A DNA stretch of 64,000 nt from assembly GCF_000504285.1 (NCBI RefSeq), contig NZ_KI632511.1:989372-1053371 (forward strand), written 5' to 3'. The position numbers and the translations under genes were made by a program. This DNA comes from Actinospica robiniae DSM 44927 (lineage in GTDB: Bacteria > Actinomycetota > Actinomycetes > Streptomycetales > Catenulisporaceae). Positions 50,421 through 58,737 of the stretch are shown here, one piece after another. Positions within the stretch are counted from its first letter, which is position 1. Every line of letters begins with the position of its first letter. Under the pieces are notes generated by a model, which did not search any database, was not told the DNA's origin, and worked only from the letters and a program-made list of their open reading frames with translations.

Positions 50421-51662
50421 TCAGTGGCTGAGACCGAGGAGTGCGAGGGTGTCGTTGCGGTGGTCGCGCATGTGGTCGGTGGCGGCTGCGATGTTGGTCC
50501 AACCCAGGAGCTTGAGTAGCGCGAGTGCGAGGTTGCGGAGGCCGGCCATGACGCGCGGGGTGCTGCCGGTGCGGATCCGGCTGGCGTCCTCGCGCCAGGT
50601 CACGTCTCTGATGTGGTGCATTGCCTCGATGCCCCAGTGCTCGCGGGCGGCCTGGCCGAGCTTGACCGGCCCGGCCTGCTCGGAGGTGAGGCTGGTTATC
50701 GCGTAGGCGACCTCCTTGGTCCCGGCCCCGGGCGCCTTGCCTACGGCGCGACGGCGGGTGATCCGGATGACCTGTGCGGCGTGCGGGAAGTCGATGCCGT
50801 CGCACGGCGCGGTGCGGGTGATGCGCCTCTCCCGCCGCCCGTGGCCGATATCGAACGTCTCGGCGCTCGTGCCGGCCCGCTCGTGCTCGGCGTGGGAACC
50901 GGGAGCGAGCAGGTCCTGGGCCTGACGCAGGATCGAGGGTTGATTATCCTTCAGGAACAGCAGGTAATGCCCGCCTGCTGCGACGACGGCCTCGGCGGTG
51001 GCGCGTTGGGCGTGCAAGGCGTCCGCGGTAACCAGCAGGCCCGTGAGATCGACCCGGCCGAGCAGGTCCGGCAGCGCCGGGATCTCGTTGCTCTTGTCGG
51101 CGACCTGGACTTGCCCGATCACGCAGCCGGCCTCGGGCCGGTAGAGCGAGACCAGGTGCGGGCGGGTGCCGTCGGGCCTTGCCGCGCCGCGCACGCTCTT
51201 GCCGTCCGCGGCGGCCACCGGCAGCCGTGCCCCGTCGGCCTGGGCGCCGGCGTTCCTCGGGCGAAGGGCATCACGCTCGGTGCTTCGCAGCATCCCGGCC
51301 AGCCACGACCCGCACAGCATGTCCACCTCGTCCCCGTCGAGCACCTTCAGCGCCCGACCGAAGGTGGTGTCGGCAGGGCGCAGATTCCGGCCGGTGGCGC
51401 CGAGCCGATACAGGAACTCGTCGTCGGCGCTGCGGGTACGCCGAACCACCTCGACCATGGACTTCGCCCCGGCCAGCACCGCCGTCAACGCAGCGGCCAG
51501 CAGGAAGCCGAGCCGGTAGCGCCGCCCCCGGGCCCGGCGCCGGTCCGGGATCAGCCCGAGCACCTCGATCAAGGCCATCACCTGTCCGTCATCAAGCTCC
51601 ACCGCCTCCACCCCGGCTGCGGCCAACTGGCCGGACACGACCTCGATGAGGGAAGATGACAC
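50421..51662 (-). CDS. ISAs1-family transposase
   Basis: A 413-residue DDE transposase that looks intact. The N-terminal DUF4372/DDE_Tnp_1-assoc domain has ALIEVLGLIPDRRRARGRRYRL and ADTTFGRALKVLD; the catalytic region includes VAAADGKSVRGA (first Asp), LLVTADALHAQRATAE (second Asp) and EHWGIEAMHHIRDVTWREDAS (Glu). Its stop lies in the left inverted repeat, typical of ISAs1. GTG 51662 (AAGGAG about 10 nt upstream) is preferred to ATG 51710. Confidence 0.93.
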   Translation of the reverse strand: MSSSLIEVVSGQLAAAGVEAVELDDGQVMALIEVLGLIPDRRRARGRRYRLGFLLAAALTAVLAGAKSMVEVVRRTRSADDEFLYRLGATGRNLRPADTTFGRALKVLDGDEVDMLCGSWLAGMLRSTERDALRPRNAGAQADGARLPVAAADGKSVRGAARPDGTRPHLVSLYRPEAGCVIGQVQVADKSNEIPALPDLLGRVDLTGLLVTADALHAQRATAEAVVAAGGHYLLFLKDNQPSILRQAQDLLAPGSHAEHERAGTSAETFDIGHGRRERRITRTAPCDGIDFPHAAQVIRITRRRAVGKAPGAGTKEVAYAITSLTSEQAGPVKLGQAAREHWGIEAMHHIRDVTWREDASRIRTGSTPRVMAGLRNLALALLKLLGWTNIAAATDHMRDHRNDTLALLGLSH

Positions 51663-51783
51663 GCGGGCACGGCTCCTTGGATCGCATGGCCTCGAGAACC
51701 AGACGATCATCAGGGACCGTGCCCGCCTACATCAAACCTCTGGGCTGACATCAACCCGCCACAGAGCTCAAGCCGTCCGCGCC

Positions 51784-51793
51784 AACCTCACCC
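51784..51793. repeat. Left 10-bp target duplication of the IS4-family element
   Basis: AACCTCACCC at 51784-51793 is repeated at 53418-53427, flanking the inner element exactly. Confidence 0.9.
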
Positions 51794-51860
51794 CAATGCC
51801 GCTCAGCGTAGTGGGATCATGCTTGTGACCTGTGTGTTCGTGCGGTGATTGGTGGGGCGT

Positions 51861-51866
51861 TACGGT
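51861..51866 (+). promoter_or_regulatory. -10 box (TACGGT), leaderless promoter for the IS4 transposase
   Basis: TACGGT ends 6 nt before GTG 51873, the same spacing as in host genes of this window. Confidence 0.4.
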
Positions 51867-51872
51867 CGGGGG

Positions 51873-53138
51873 GTGTCGCATAGTGCTGTGGAGGGCCTGT
51901 CGGGCCGTTTGACGGATCATGTGTCGGTCGGGTTGTTGGCGGCGGCGGTGCCGCGTGTGGTGATCGATGACGCGGTGGCGGAGTTCGGCAGGGGTGCGAA
52001 GCGGGCGGATGCGAAGCTTCCGGCGCATGTCATGGTGTATTTCGCGATGGCGATGGCGTTGTTCGCGGACGAGGACTATCAGGAGGTCCTGACCCGGTTG
52101 ACCGAGGTCCTGAAGGATTGGGGGCGTTGGGACGCCGGGTGGGAGTGTCCCGGGTCGGGCGGGATCACCCAGGCGCGCAAGCGTCTGGGTTCTGACGTGG
52201 TCCGGGAGGTGTTCGAGCAGGTTGCGCAGCCGGTGGCGGGGATGCTGACGCGGGGGGCGTGGCTGGCGGGCAGGCGGATGGTCTCGATCGACGGGTTCGA
52301 GTGGGATGTGCCGGACAGTGCGGCGAACGCGGGGTACTTCGGGTACGCCGGTTCGGGCGGCAACCGGTCGGCGTTCCCGAAGATGCGGGTGGTGACGTTG
52401 GTCGAGTGCGGCTCGCGGGCTCCGATCGGCGCGGACGCGGGGCCGTGCGGCGGCAAGGGCAGCGGGGAGCAGTCCGCGGCGCGTCGGCTCTACCGGTTCC
52501 TCGACCAGGACATGCTGTTGTTGGCCGATCGCAACTTCTACTCGTTCGCCGACTGGTGTCAGGCGTCGCAGACGGGTGCTGAGCTGCTGTGGCGCCTGGG
52601 TGACACGATTGCGCTGCCGCTGGTCGCCAAGCTCGGGGACGGCTCGTACACCTCGGTGGTGTTCGCGTCGCGTACCTCGGCGAAGGTCCGTGAGCAGGTC
52701 CTGGCGGCGGCTCGGGCGGGGGCGGATCTGGAGGAGTTCGAGGATCGCGCGCGGCTGGTTCGGGTGGTGGAGTACGAGGTGGCGGACCGGGGCACCGCTG
52801 GGGAGCGGGAGCTGTTTTGCCTGCTGACGACGCTGCTGGATGCGCGCAGTGCCCCGGCCGCGCTGCTGGCGGCGGGATATCACGAGCGGTGGGAGCACGA
52901 GCAGGCGAACGCGCAGGCCAAGACGGTTCTACGGGGACCGGGGAAGGTCATGCGGTCCCAGAGCCCTGACATGGTGATCCAGGAGCTCTACGGCTACCTG
53001 CTCACCCACTATGCGATCAACTCCCTGATCTGTCGGGCCGCGACCGAGGCGGACATCGACCCGGACCGGGTGAAGTTCACCAACGCGGTCCGCATCATCC
53101 GCCGCCGGATCGATGATCCGGCGGCCTTTTCCCCCTGA
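51873..53138 (+). CDS. IS4-family transposase, catalytic core frame
   Basis: A 421-residue DDE transposase with ALFADEDYQEVL..., first Asp in VSIDGFEWDVPDS, second in LLLADRNFYSFADW, and the Y-(2)-R-(3)-E-(6)-K motif in YHERWEHEQANAQAK. The frame stops at FSP-TGA, while the next frame (+1) continues exactly as the C-terminus of relatives would (EGLAALLERFNTEI ... RSYPRVVKRARHNQYAVKK). The transition is at TTT-TCC-CCC-TGA. Either a single-base insertion broke the gene or a +1 frameshift at CCC-TGA makes the full protein. GTG 51873 has a TACGGT box 6 nt upstream; 51849 is another possible start. Confidence 0.85.
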   Translation: MSHSAVEGLSGRLTDHVSVGLLAAAVPRVVIDDAVAEFGRGAKRADAKLPAHVMVYFAMAMALFADEDYQEVLTRLTEVLKDWGRWDAGWECPGSGGITQARKRLGSDVVREVFEQVAQPVAGMLTRGAWLAGRRMVSIDGFEWDVPDSAANAGYFGYAGSGGNRSAFPKMRVVTLVECGSRAPIGADAGPCGGKGSGEQSAARRLYRFLDQDMLLLADRNFYSFADWCQASQTGAELLWRLGDTIALPLVAKLGDGSYTSVVFASRTSAKVREQVLAAARAGADLEEFEDRARLVRVVEYEVADRGTAGERELFCLLTTLLDARSAPAALLAAGYHERWEHEQANAQAKTVLRGPGKVMRSQSPDMVIQELYGYLLTHYAINSLICRAATEADIDPDRVKFTNAVRIIRRRIDDPAAFSP

Positions 53139-53394
53139 GGGCCTGGCGGCCCTGCTCGAGCGGTTCAACACGGAGATCACCGCACCGCGCGAGCTGCATC
53201 GCGAGCGGCGCCACCGTTCCTACCCGCGCGTGGTCAAACGGGCACGTCACAACCAGTACGCCGTGAAGAAGGCCACTGATGTCGGGGTACGCCACGCCGG
53301 GCCGCCGACCCTACGCATCGCCAACCTCCCGCCGGCACGCCAAGTGCTGCATCCGGGACGGATCAGCACGGGAAACCTCGAACTCACCGCATGA
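53139..53394 (+). other. C-terminal coding extension of the IS4 transposase in the +1 frame
   Basis: After the in-frame TGA, the +1 frame codes about 85 residues: EGLAALLERFNTEITAPRE, RSYPRVVKRARHNQYAVKKATD and on to TGNLELTA, stopping just inside the right inverted repeat. The basic segment RHRSYPRVVKRARHNQYAVKK is the usual C-terminal DNA-binding tail of actinobacterial IS4 transposases, so this was, or still is, part of the protein. Confidence 0.75.
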
Positions 53395-53531
53395 TCAATC
53401 TACCGTGAGCGGCATTGAACCTCACCCCGTCCATCAACTGAGAACGCAGAGGCCCTGGCGGCGCGCCGACGATGGAAGTCGGCAGGTCGGCGGCGCGCCG
53501 ACGTGGTTCGCTACCCGAGCGGGGGCCGCTG

Positions 53532-55505
53532 GTGACGACGTATCAGAGCACGAGGTTCGATGCCGAGATCGACGGGCATCTGGAGTTCGCCCGGTCCGCC
53601 GTCCGCAGCGTGCAGCTTGGCGCGGAGGACCGGGCGGCGCTGGTGGAGCAGTTCGCGGCGGTCGAGCGGAGGCTGACCGACCGGACGCATCGGCTGGCCG
53701 TGATCGGCGAGTTCTCCAGTGGCAAGAGCACTTTCATCAACGCGTTGCTCGGCGAAGAGCTGCTGCCCACCGGGTTGGCGCCGACGACCGCGGTCGCGCT
53801 GCGGATTCAGGCCGGGCAGGGGCGCGAGCTCGCCTTCCGGCTGGACGGGGAGGCGCGCGGGCACGTGCTCAGCGAGCCGGGTGGGACGCGGTTGTCCGCG
53901 CGGGGGCGGGCCACCGCCCGTGCCCGGGCCCGGCTGCGGCAGGTCGCGCCCGGGAAGGTCGAGGGCCTGCGCTCGGCGCTGGGTCTGCTGTGCGCGGATC
54001 CTGAGATCGGCGGATCCGTCACCGAGCTGAGCCTGGCGCTGCCGGCTGCGACGCTCATCGACGAGTTGGTGGTCATCGACACTCCAGGGGCCAATGCCGA
54101 CGACGAGCACCATGTGACGGTCACCCGGGAGGTCTTGGCGAACGAGGCCGACGCCGCGGTGGTCGTGCTGTCGGCCAACACTCCCGTCTCCGACAGCCTG
54201 GTCACGTTTCTGCTGGACACCCTGGACTTCGACCTGCTCTCGCGCTGCGTCTTCGTCGTCTCGTGGATGGACTCGATCCCGTCGCCGGAACGCGACGACC
54301 TGCTGGTGCGGATCCGCCGGCGGCTCGAACGCAAGCTTTCCCTGCGGTCCGTCACCGTGCTGCCGGCCGCACCCGTGTGGGCGTTGCGCGCGGCGCAGGG
54401 CGAGGCGCTCAGTGCCGATGAGCGCGGCTGGGCCGATCAGTTCCCGTCGCTGGTCGAGACGCTGCATACGATCATGCGCCGGCAGCGTGCGCTCGCCTCC
54501 GCCTCGACGGTGCTTCGGCTGTTGGACGGCGCCTTGGCCGCGATGCAGGACCGGCTCCGGCAGCAGGCCGGGCAGCTCGCCGCCGAACAGACGGCGCTGG
54601 AGCGGCTGCCGATCCACGATGTGGCGGCTTTTCTGCGCACCGAGGCCATGCGGGGGCAAGCGACGCTCGAGGGCCTGGTCACGGACCTCGAATCGAGCAT
54701 GTCCCGGCGGATCTCGAGCGCGCGCGGCTCGCTGGATTCCTCGACCGACGACGCGCTGGACGCGGCCCGGAGCAAATCCGCCCTCGCCACGTGCATGCGC
54801 GAGACGATCCCCGGACTGGTCCAGAACGCCCTCGCCGGACTCGAGCGGACGATCGGCGCCGAGCTGTCCGCCGCGAGCGGCCGGGTCTCGTCCGCGGTGC
54901 TCGGCGGACTCGATCGCGCGACGGCGGAACAGTACCGGCAGTTCGCCGCGATCAGCGGTTCCGGCGTGGTCTCGGGACGCTTCAGCGCCTCGGCCAGCGT
55001 CAGTCTCGGGGCCGTCGCCGACCTGTCCGGCCTCGGCTCCGCGGTGGACGCGGTGACCTCGGATGACAATAAGCTGATGGGGGCCGGGATGGCGAGCGGC
55101 GCGCTCATCGGCACCGCGATCGCCCCGGTGCTCGGCACCGCGATCGGGGCGCTGTTCGGCGCGGCGATACGGATGTTCGGCAAGCCGGCCAAGCAGGTGC
55201 GCGAGCAGTACAAGGAGAACGTCGGCGACGCGGTGTACCGGGCGTTCCGGGACGTGCGCTCCGTCGCCGAGCGGGCCGTATCAGATTTCTCCGACGCCGG
55301 CCGCGCCGCGCTCGACTCGCGCGTCGCCGCCCTGAAGGCGGCGTACGGGCCGGTGATCGCCGAGGCGATGCGCCGGCATCAGGAGCGGACCCGGGCCGTG
55401 CAGACGGAGCAGGCGTCGCTGCGCACCGCCGCGGCCGCCGTCGGCGAACGCCGCTCGGCCATCCAGGCCACCCGCGAGGCAATCGCCGTGCAAGACGCGG
55501 CGTGA
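53532..55505 (+). CDS. Dynamin-like GTPase 1
   Basis: A 657-residue bacterial dynamin-like protein. G1/P-loop is VIGEFSSGKSTFINALLGEELLP (about 57-80), G2 Thr lies in GLAPTTAVAL, G3 is VVIDTPGANADD and G4 VVSWMDS. Long helical stalk segments follow (LRQQAGQLAAEQTALERL and others). A hydrophobic hairpin GAGMASGALIGTAIAPVLGTAIGALFGAAIRMF (about 513-545) should act as membrane paddle. It is the first gene of a tandem dynamin pair; the upstream side was hit by an ISAs1 insertion 74 nt before GTG 53532, which may have removed or replaced the promoter. Roles of such pairs include membrane fusion, cytokinesis and phage-infection tolerance. Confidence 0.9.
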   Translation: MTTYQSTRFDAEIDGHLEFARSAVRSVQLGAEDRAALVEQFAAVERRLTDRTHRLAVIGEFSSGKSTFINALLGEELLPTGLAPTTAVALRIQAGQGRELAFRLDGEARGHVLSEPGGTRLSARGRATARARARLRQVAPGKVEGLRSALGLLCADPEIGGSVTELSLALPAATLIDELVVIDTPGANADDEHHVTVTREVLANEADAAVVVLSANTPVSDSLVTFLLDTLDFDLLSRCVFVVSWMDSIPSPERDDLLVRIRRRLERKLSLRSVTVLPAAPVWALRAAQGEALSADERGWADQFPSLVETLHTIMRRQRALASASTVLRLLDGALAAMQDRLRQQAGQLAAEQTALERLPIHDVAAFLRTEAMRGQATLEGLVTDLESSMSRRISSARGSLDSSTDDALDAARSKSALATCMRETIPGLVQNALAGLERTIGAELSAASGRVSSAVLGGLDRATAEQYRQFAAISGSGVVSGRFSASASVSLGAVADLSGLGSAVDAVTSDDNKLMGAGMASGALIGTAIAPVLGTAIGALFGAAIRMFGKPAKQVREQYKENVGDAVYRAFRDVRSVAERAVSDFSDAGRAALDSRVAALKAAYGPVIAEAMRRHQERTRAVQTEQASLRTAAAAVGERRSAIQATREAIAVQDAA

Positions 55506-55564
55506 GGACCCGCGCCGGGCAAGCCGGCGCACCGCCACCCTCGATATCCCGAATGGAGCGAACG

Positions 55565-57532
55565 ATGCCCGATGCTCTGGGCCAGGACCCGCTGAAGACC
55601 TTCAAAGGCATGCGGCTCGAACTCGCCGCGCTGATCGGCCGGCTGAGGTCGGTGGCGGACGAGCTGGAGAGCGCCGAGTTGCGCAACGCCGCGGCCGCGC
55701 TCGAACAGCGCGTCAACGAGGACGTGTTCCGCGTCATGGTGCTCGGCGAATTCAACTGCGGCAAGAGCACGTTGGTGAACGCGCTGCTCGGCGAGCGCGT
55801 TCTGCCCGCCTTCGCGCGGCCGTGCACCGCCGTGATCTGCGAGGTCGGCTACGGCCAGGAACGCCGTGCCGTGCTCTACCCCCGCGATGGCAGCCCGTCG
55901 TTCGAGTTGCCGATCGAGGAGTTGGCCGAGCACATCACGATCGACGACGAGGAGGCCGAGACGCTGCAGAACCGGTACAAGCTCGCCGAGATCACCTGGC
56001 CGCTCCCGCTGTGCGCGGACGGGGTGCAGCTCACCGACTCCCCCGGGACCAACGAGGACAGCATCCGGGAGGCGGTGACCAACGGCTATCTGGCTCGGGC
56101 GGACGCCGTCGTCTATGTGGTCTCGGCACTCGCGCCCTTCGGCAAGAGCGAGCGGACCTATCTGGAGAACCACGTCCTGCCGCTGGGCCACAGCGACATC
56201 TTCTTCCTGGTCACCCGGATCGACCAGGCGCCCGCCGAAGAACGCGCCGACGTGATCGAGGTCGTGCGCAAGCGGGTCGGCAGGGTCGGCGAGGAGCTGC
56301 AGGGGCGCGACGGGACCCGGCTCTACCCGGTCGTCGGAAGCCTGCTGTTCCCGGTCGACGGAAAGGGCGCCCTCGAGGGACGTCTGGCGCAGGACGCCGA
56401 GATGGTGCAGCGCTCCGGGCTCGCCGAATTCGAGGAGTCGCTGCGCGGGTTCCTGACCTCGAAGAAGGGGCGCGTCAAGCTCGCCGGGCCGAGCAGCGAT
56501 CTGCGCACCCGCCTGTGGAAGGCCAGGGCGCTGGTCCACGACCGCGAGGCGCTCTACGACCAGGATCTCGCGGGCATCGTGACCAGGTACGACGCCCAGA
56601 AGATCCGGCTGGACCTGCTCGATGACAAGCGGGCGGTCATTCTCGGCAAGCTCGAGAACGACATCAGGAGCCTGGAGCGGACGGCCGAGGACGCCTTCCG
56701 CCGCCGGCTGGCCGAACTGGCCGAGAAGTGCCCCGCGTGGGCCGAGGAGGCCGAGACACAGGGCCGGATCGAGTCGGTCTTCAAGGCGAAGAGCCAGGGT
56801 GAGGCGCTGGCCGCGGAGCTGACCACGATCCTGACCGACCGGCTCCGCGCCGAACTGCTGCGGTGGCAGTCCGGCGAACTCCTGCCGATGCTCACCGGGC
56901 AGTTGGGGCCGGTCGAGCAGGAGCTTGCCGCCGCCGTGGCCGACTTCCTCGAGGTGGTCCAGCAGGTGCGGGCCGCGATCACCGGCGGTGAGGCGGGCCC
57001 GGCCGTGGAGTTCGCCGAGACCCTCGCGGAGACCGGCTCGGCGTTCGGAGACGCATTGCCCTCCCAGGCGGGGAGGACCGCGGCGATGTCGCTGAGCGCC
57101 ATCGTGCTCACGCAGCTGGGCGTGCTGGTCGCCGCGGCCCTGCTCTCCTTCACGCCGCTCGGGCTTTTCACCGCCATGTTCGGCGCCGGCGCTATGCAAC
57201 GCGCGTTCCACGTCGACAGGATCAACAGCCAGGTGCGGCGCCAGGTCGGCGAGGCCTACGCGGCTCAGATCCGGGAGCTGTTGCCGGACGCGGCGCGTAC
57301 CGCGGGCGTGGGCGTCGGCGACCGTTTGCGGGCGTGGGCGCGCACGACCGGCGAGGGTCTGGCCGCCCAGACCGCGACGGTGCGCGAGCAGGTGGAGGCG
57401 ACGATCGAGGACAAGAAGGCCGGCGAGGCGCGGGTGGCCGGGCAGCGGGAGCGGATGCGCAGGCTCCTGGCCGAGGTCGACGCGATCGAGTTCGAGCGCG
57501 GCGGCCTGGCGGAGCGGATCAACCGGTCCTGA
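55565..57532 (+). CDS. Dynamin-like GTPase 2
   Basis: A 655-residue partner of the preceding gene with P-loop VLGEFNCGKSTLVNALLGERVLP, switch Thr in ARPCTAVIC, G3 LTDSPGTNEDS and G4 VTRIDQA. Coiled-coil-forming stalk helices follow, and AMSLSAIVLTQLGVLVAAALLSFTPLGLFTAMFGAGAM (about 511-548) is the membrane-inserting segment. The start ATG 55565 has GGAG 7 nt away; GTG 55502 would overlap the first dynamin stop as GTGA and could couple the two. In known systems paired dynamins co-assemble. A strong hairpin lies after its stop. Confidence 0.9.
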   Translation: MPDALGQDPLKTFKGMRLELAALIGRLRSVADELESAELRNAAAALEQRVNEDVFRVMVLGEFNCGKSTLVNALLGERVLPAFARPCTAVICEVGYGQERRAVLYPRDGSPSFELPIEELAEHITIDDEEAETLQNRYKLAEITWPLPLCADGVQLTDSPGTNEDSIREAVTNGYLARADAVVYVVSALAPFGKSERTYLENHVLPLGHSDIFFLVTRIDQAPAEERADVIEVVRKRVGRVGEELQGRDGTRLYPVVGSLLFPVDGKGALEGRLAQDAEMVQRSGLAEFEESLRGFLTSKKGRVKLAGPSSDLRTRLWKARALVHDREALYDQDLAGIVTRYDAQKIRLDLLDDKRAVILGKLENDIRSLERTAEDAFRRRLAELAEKCPAWAEEAETQGRIESVFKAKSQGEALAAELTTILTDRLRAELLRWQSGELLPMLTGQLGPVEQELAAAVADFLEVVQQVRAAITGGEAGPAVEFAETLAETGSAFGDALPSQAGRTAAMSLSAIVLTQLGVLVAAALLSFTPLGLFTAMFGAGAMQRAFHVDRINSQVRRQVGEAYAAQIRELLPDAARTAGVGVGDRLRAWARTTGEGLAAQTATVREQVEATIEDKKAGEARVAGQRERMRRLLAEVDAIEFERGGLAERINRS

Positions 57533-57537
57533 GGCCG

Positions 57538-57582
57538 GGCGGGCGGCCCGGTCAGTGCGTTTCGCCGGCCGGGCCGCCCGCC
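57538..57582. terminator. Bidirectional hairpin terminator, 14-bp stem
   Basis: Perfect arms at 57538-57551 and 57569-57582 (GGCGGGCGGCCCGG / CCGGGCCGCCCGCC) with a 17-nt loop. It lies just after the second dynamin stop and overlaps the last codons of the convergent cyclase-like gene. Confidence 0.8.
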
Positions 57583-58727
57583 GCTTCCTCCTCGTGCGGA
57601 TCGGGCTTTGCGACCGCCGTGCCCTCGGCACGAGTGGGCGAGGTGGGAATGCTGTGGTGGTAGATGCTGCCCTGGCCGACGGTCATCGCGACGCCGTTGT
57701 CCTTCACCACGGTCAGCTGGTTGATCTGCCCGATCCCGGTTCCCGGCGCCGGCGCGGCCCGCTCGTCGAGCAGTTTGCGCAGGTCCGCTGCGGCTTCGGG
57801 GTGGTCATGAAGCAGGACGCCCAACTCCCCGGTCCACGGCGCGAGCAGCGCGCCGCGCGCGGCCTCGGGATCCTTGGCCCCCTCGACGAGTCGGGCGTCG
57901 GTCTCCAGCCGCTGCTCGGCCGCGCGGGCCCGATCGGCCCCGGCCCGGTGGAACACCTTGCCGAACAGGCGTTTCACGGCCGACCAGGAGTCCGTGGCCA
58001 TCGCCGTGACCATTGTGGTGGCCCCGGCGGCGGCCAGCGCGTCCAGTTCCTTCAAGGTGAGCACAGCCCCTCCTTGCTCGATTCGCTCGACGTGCCGGGC
58101 TTGCTGGACCGGCCGGGTCTCCCGGCCACTCGGCGCCGAGGCCGCGAATGCGGGTACGAACAGCCAGGCCTGACCCGTGAACTCCTTCACCGCGATGCTC
58201 CGCGGTTCGAACTCCTCGGGGAAGACTTCGAGGGAGCCGTACCGCACGGCGTCTTCGTAGTAGTGGCCTGACACGACGAGCGCCAGCGGCGTGTCGGCGG
58301 GCGCGCCGCGCAGCGCCTCGCGCAGTTCGCCGGCGTCGAGCAGCCGGGCGAGCACCTCGAGTTGCGGGCCGTAGACCGTGTCGCCCTCGGCCACGTCCAC
58401 CTCGCCGGCGTGCAGCGCCGCGCGGACTCGGATCCGCAGCGGGGAGTGCTCGCCGACCGTGCGGTTGTGCCGGCGCAGCCGGAGCGCGAGGTCGCGGATC
58501 ACCGCGGTGAGCAGGTCGGCTTTCGGCGCCCCGGGCGGTGCGACGATGCGCAGTCCGTCGCCGAGGTCCCCGAAGACGCATGCGCCCGGGGCGATCGCGT
58601 TGCGCTCGAGCGATGCCTCGGCCGACTCTCTCAGTACTCTGCGGATTTCGGTGAGTGGCGCCCGGCCGCGGCCGGAGGACTTCTCGATGTCCACGGCGAG
58701 CAGGGCCCGGTATTCGAGTCTTGACAA
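57552..58727 (-). CDS. Class III nucleotide cyclase-like protein with C-terminal amyloid-like motif
   Basis: A 391-residue protein. The N-terminal half is a cyclase homology domain: RALLAVDIEKSS (first metal Asp12), CVFGDLGDGLRIVAP (second acidic site), RIRVRAALHAGEV (core strand), YGPQLEVLARLLDA (equivalent of the N-L-A-x-R-L segment, Arg kept, Asn lost). The lost Asn makes true cyclase activity doubtful. A middle helical part has LAAAGATTMVTAMATDSWSAVKRLFG. Near the C-terminus (about 335-358) lies INQLTVVKDNGVAMTVGQGSIYHH, like the amyloid signalling motifs of actinobacteria; the STAND protein encoded 10 nt upstream bears a similar motif at its N-terminus. The arrangement is that of an effector recruited by an NLR-like sensor. 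Confidence 0.82.
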   Translation of the reverse strand: MSRLEYRALLAVDIEKSSGRGRAPLTEIRRVLRESAEASLERNAIAPGACVFGDLGDGLRIVAPPGAPKADLLTAVIRDLALRLRRHNRTVGEHSPLRIRVRAALHAGEVDVAEGDTVYGPQLEVLARLLDAGELREALRGAPADTPLALVVSGHYYEDAVRYGSLEVFPEEFEPRSIAVKEFTGQAWLFVPAFAASAPSGRETRPVQQARHVERIEQGGAVLTLKELDALAAAGATTMVTAMATDSWSAVKRLFGKVFHRAGADRARAAEQRLETDARLVEGAKDPEAARGALLAPWTGELGVLLHDHPEAAADLRKLLDERAAPAPGTGIGQINQLTVVKDNGVAMTVGQGSIYHHSIPTSPTRAEGTAVAKPDPHEEEAAGGPAGETH

Positions 58728-58737
58728 ATCTGCTCCT

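Larger units (their letters stand above)
51794..53417. mobile_element. IS4-family insertion sequence (1624 bp) nested in ISAs1 element
   Basis: The terminal inverted repeats are 29 bp with 24 matches, beginning CAATGCCGCTCA at both ends, and a 10-bp direct duplication lies outside. One transposase gene with a YREK-type signature fills the element. Size, target duplication and signature fit the IS4 family. The near-identical target duplication and clean ends imply a recent insertion. Confidence 0.92.
50405..53457. mobile_element. ISAs1-family insertion sequence, interrupted by a second IS
   Basis: The ends are 21-bp perfect inverted repeats beginning CAGGGCCTCTGCG (50405-50425 and 53437-53457), with a 10-bp target duplication outside. 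Within are an ISAs1 transposase gene on the minus strand and, inserted at 51794, a complete IS4-family element. Removing the latter with one 10-bp duplication leaves 1419 bp, a normal ISAs1 length. The order of events is therefore clear: ISAs1 first, IS4 later. The insertion cut off the DUF7674-like gene and lies only 74 nt upstream of a dynamin gene. Confidence 0.92.
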
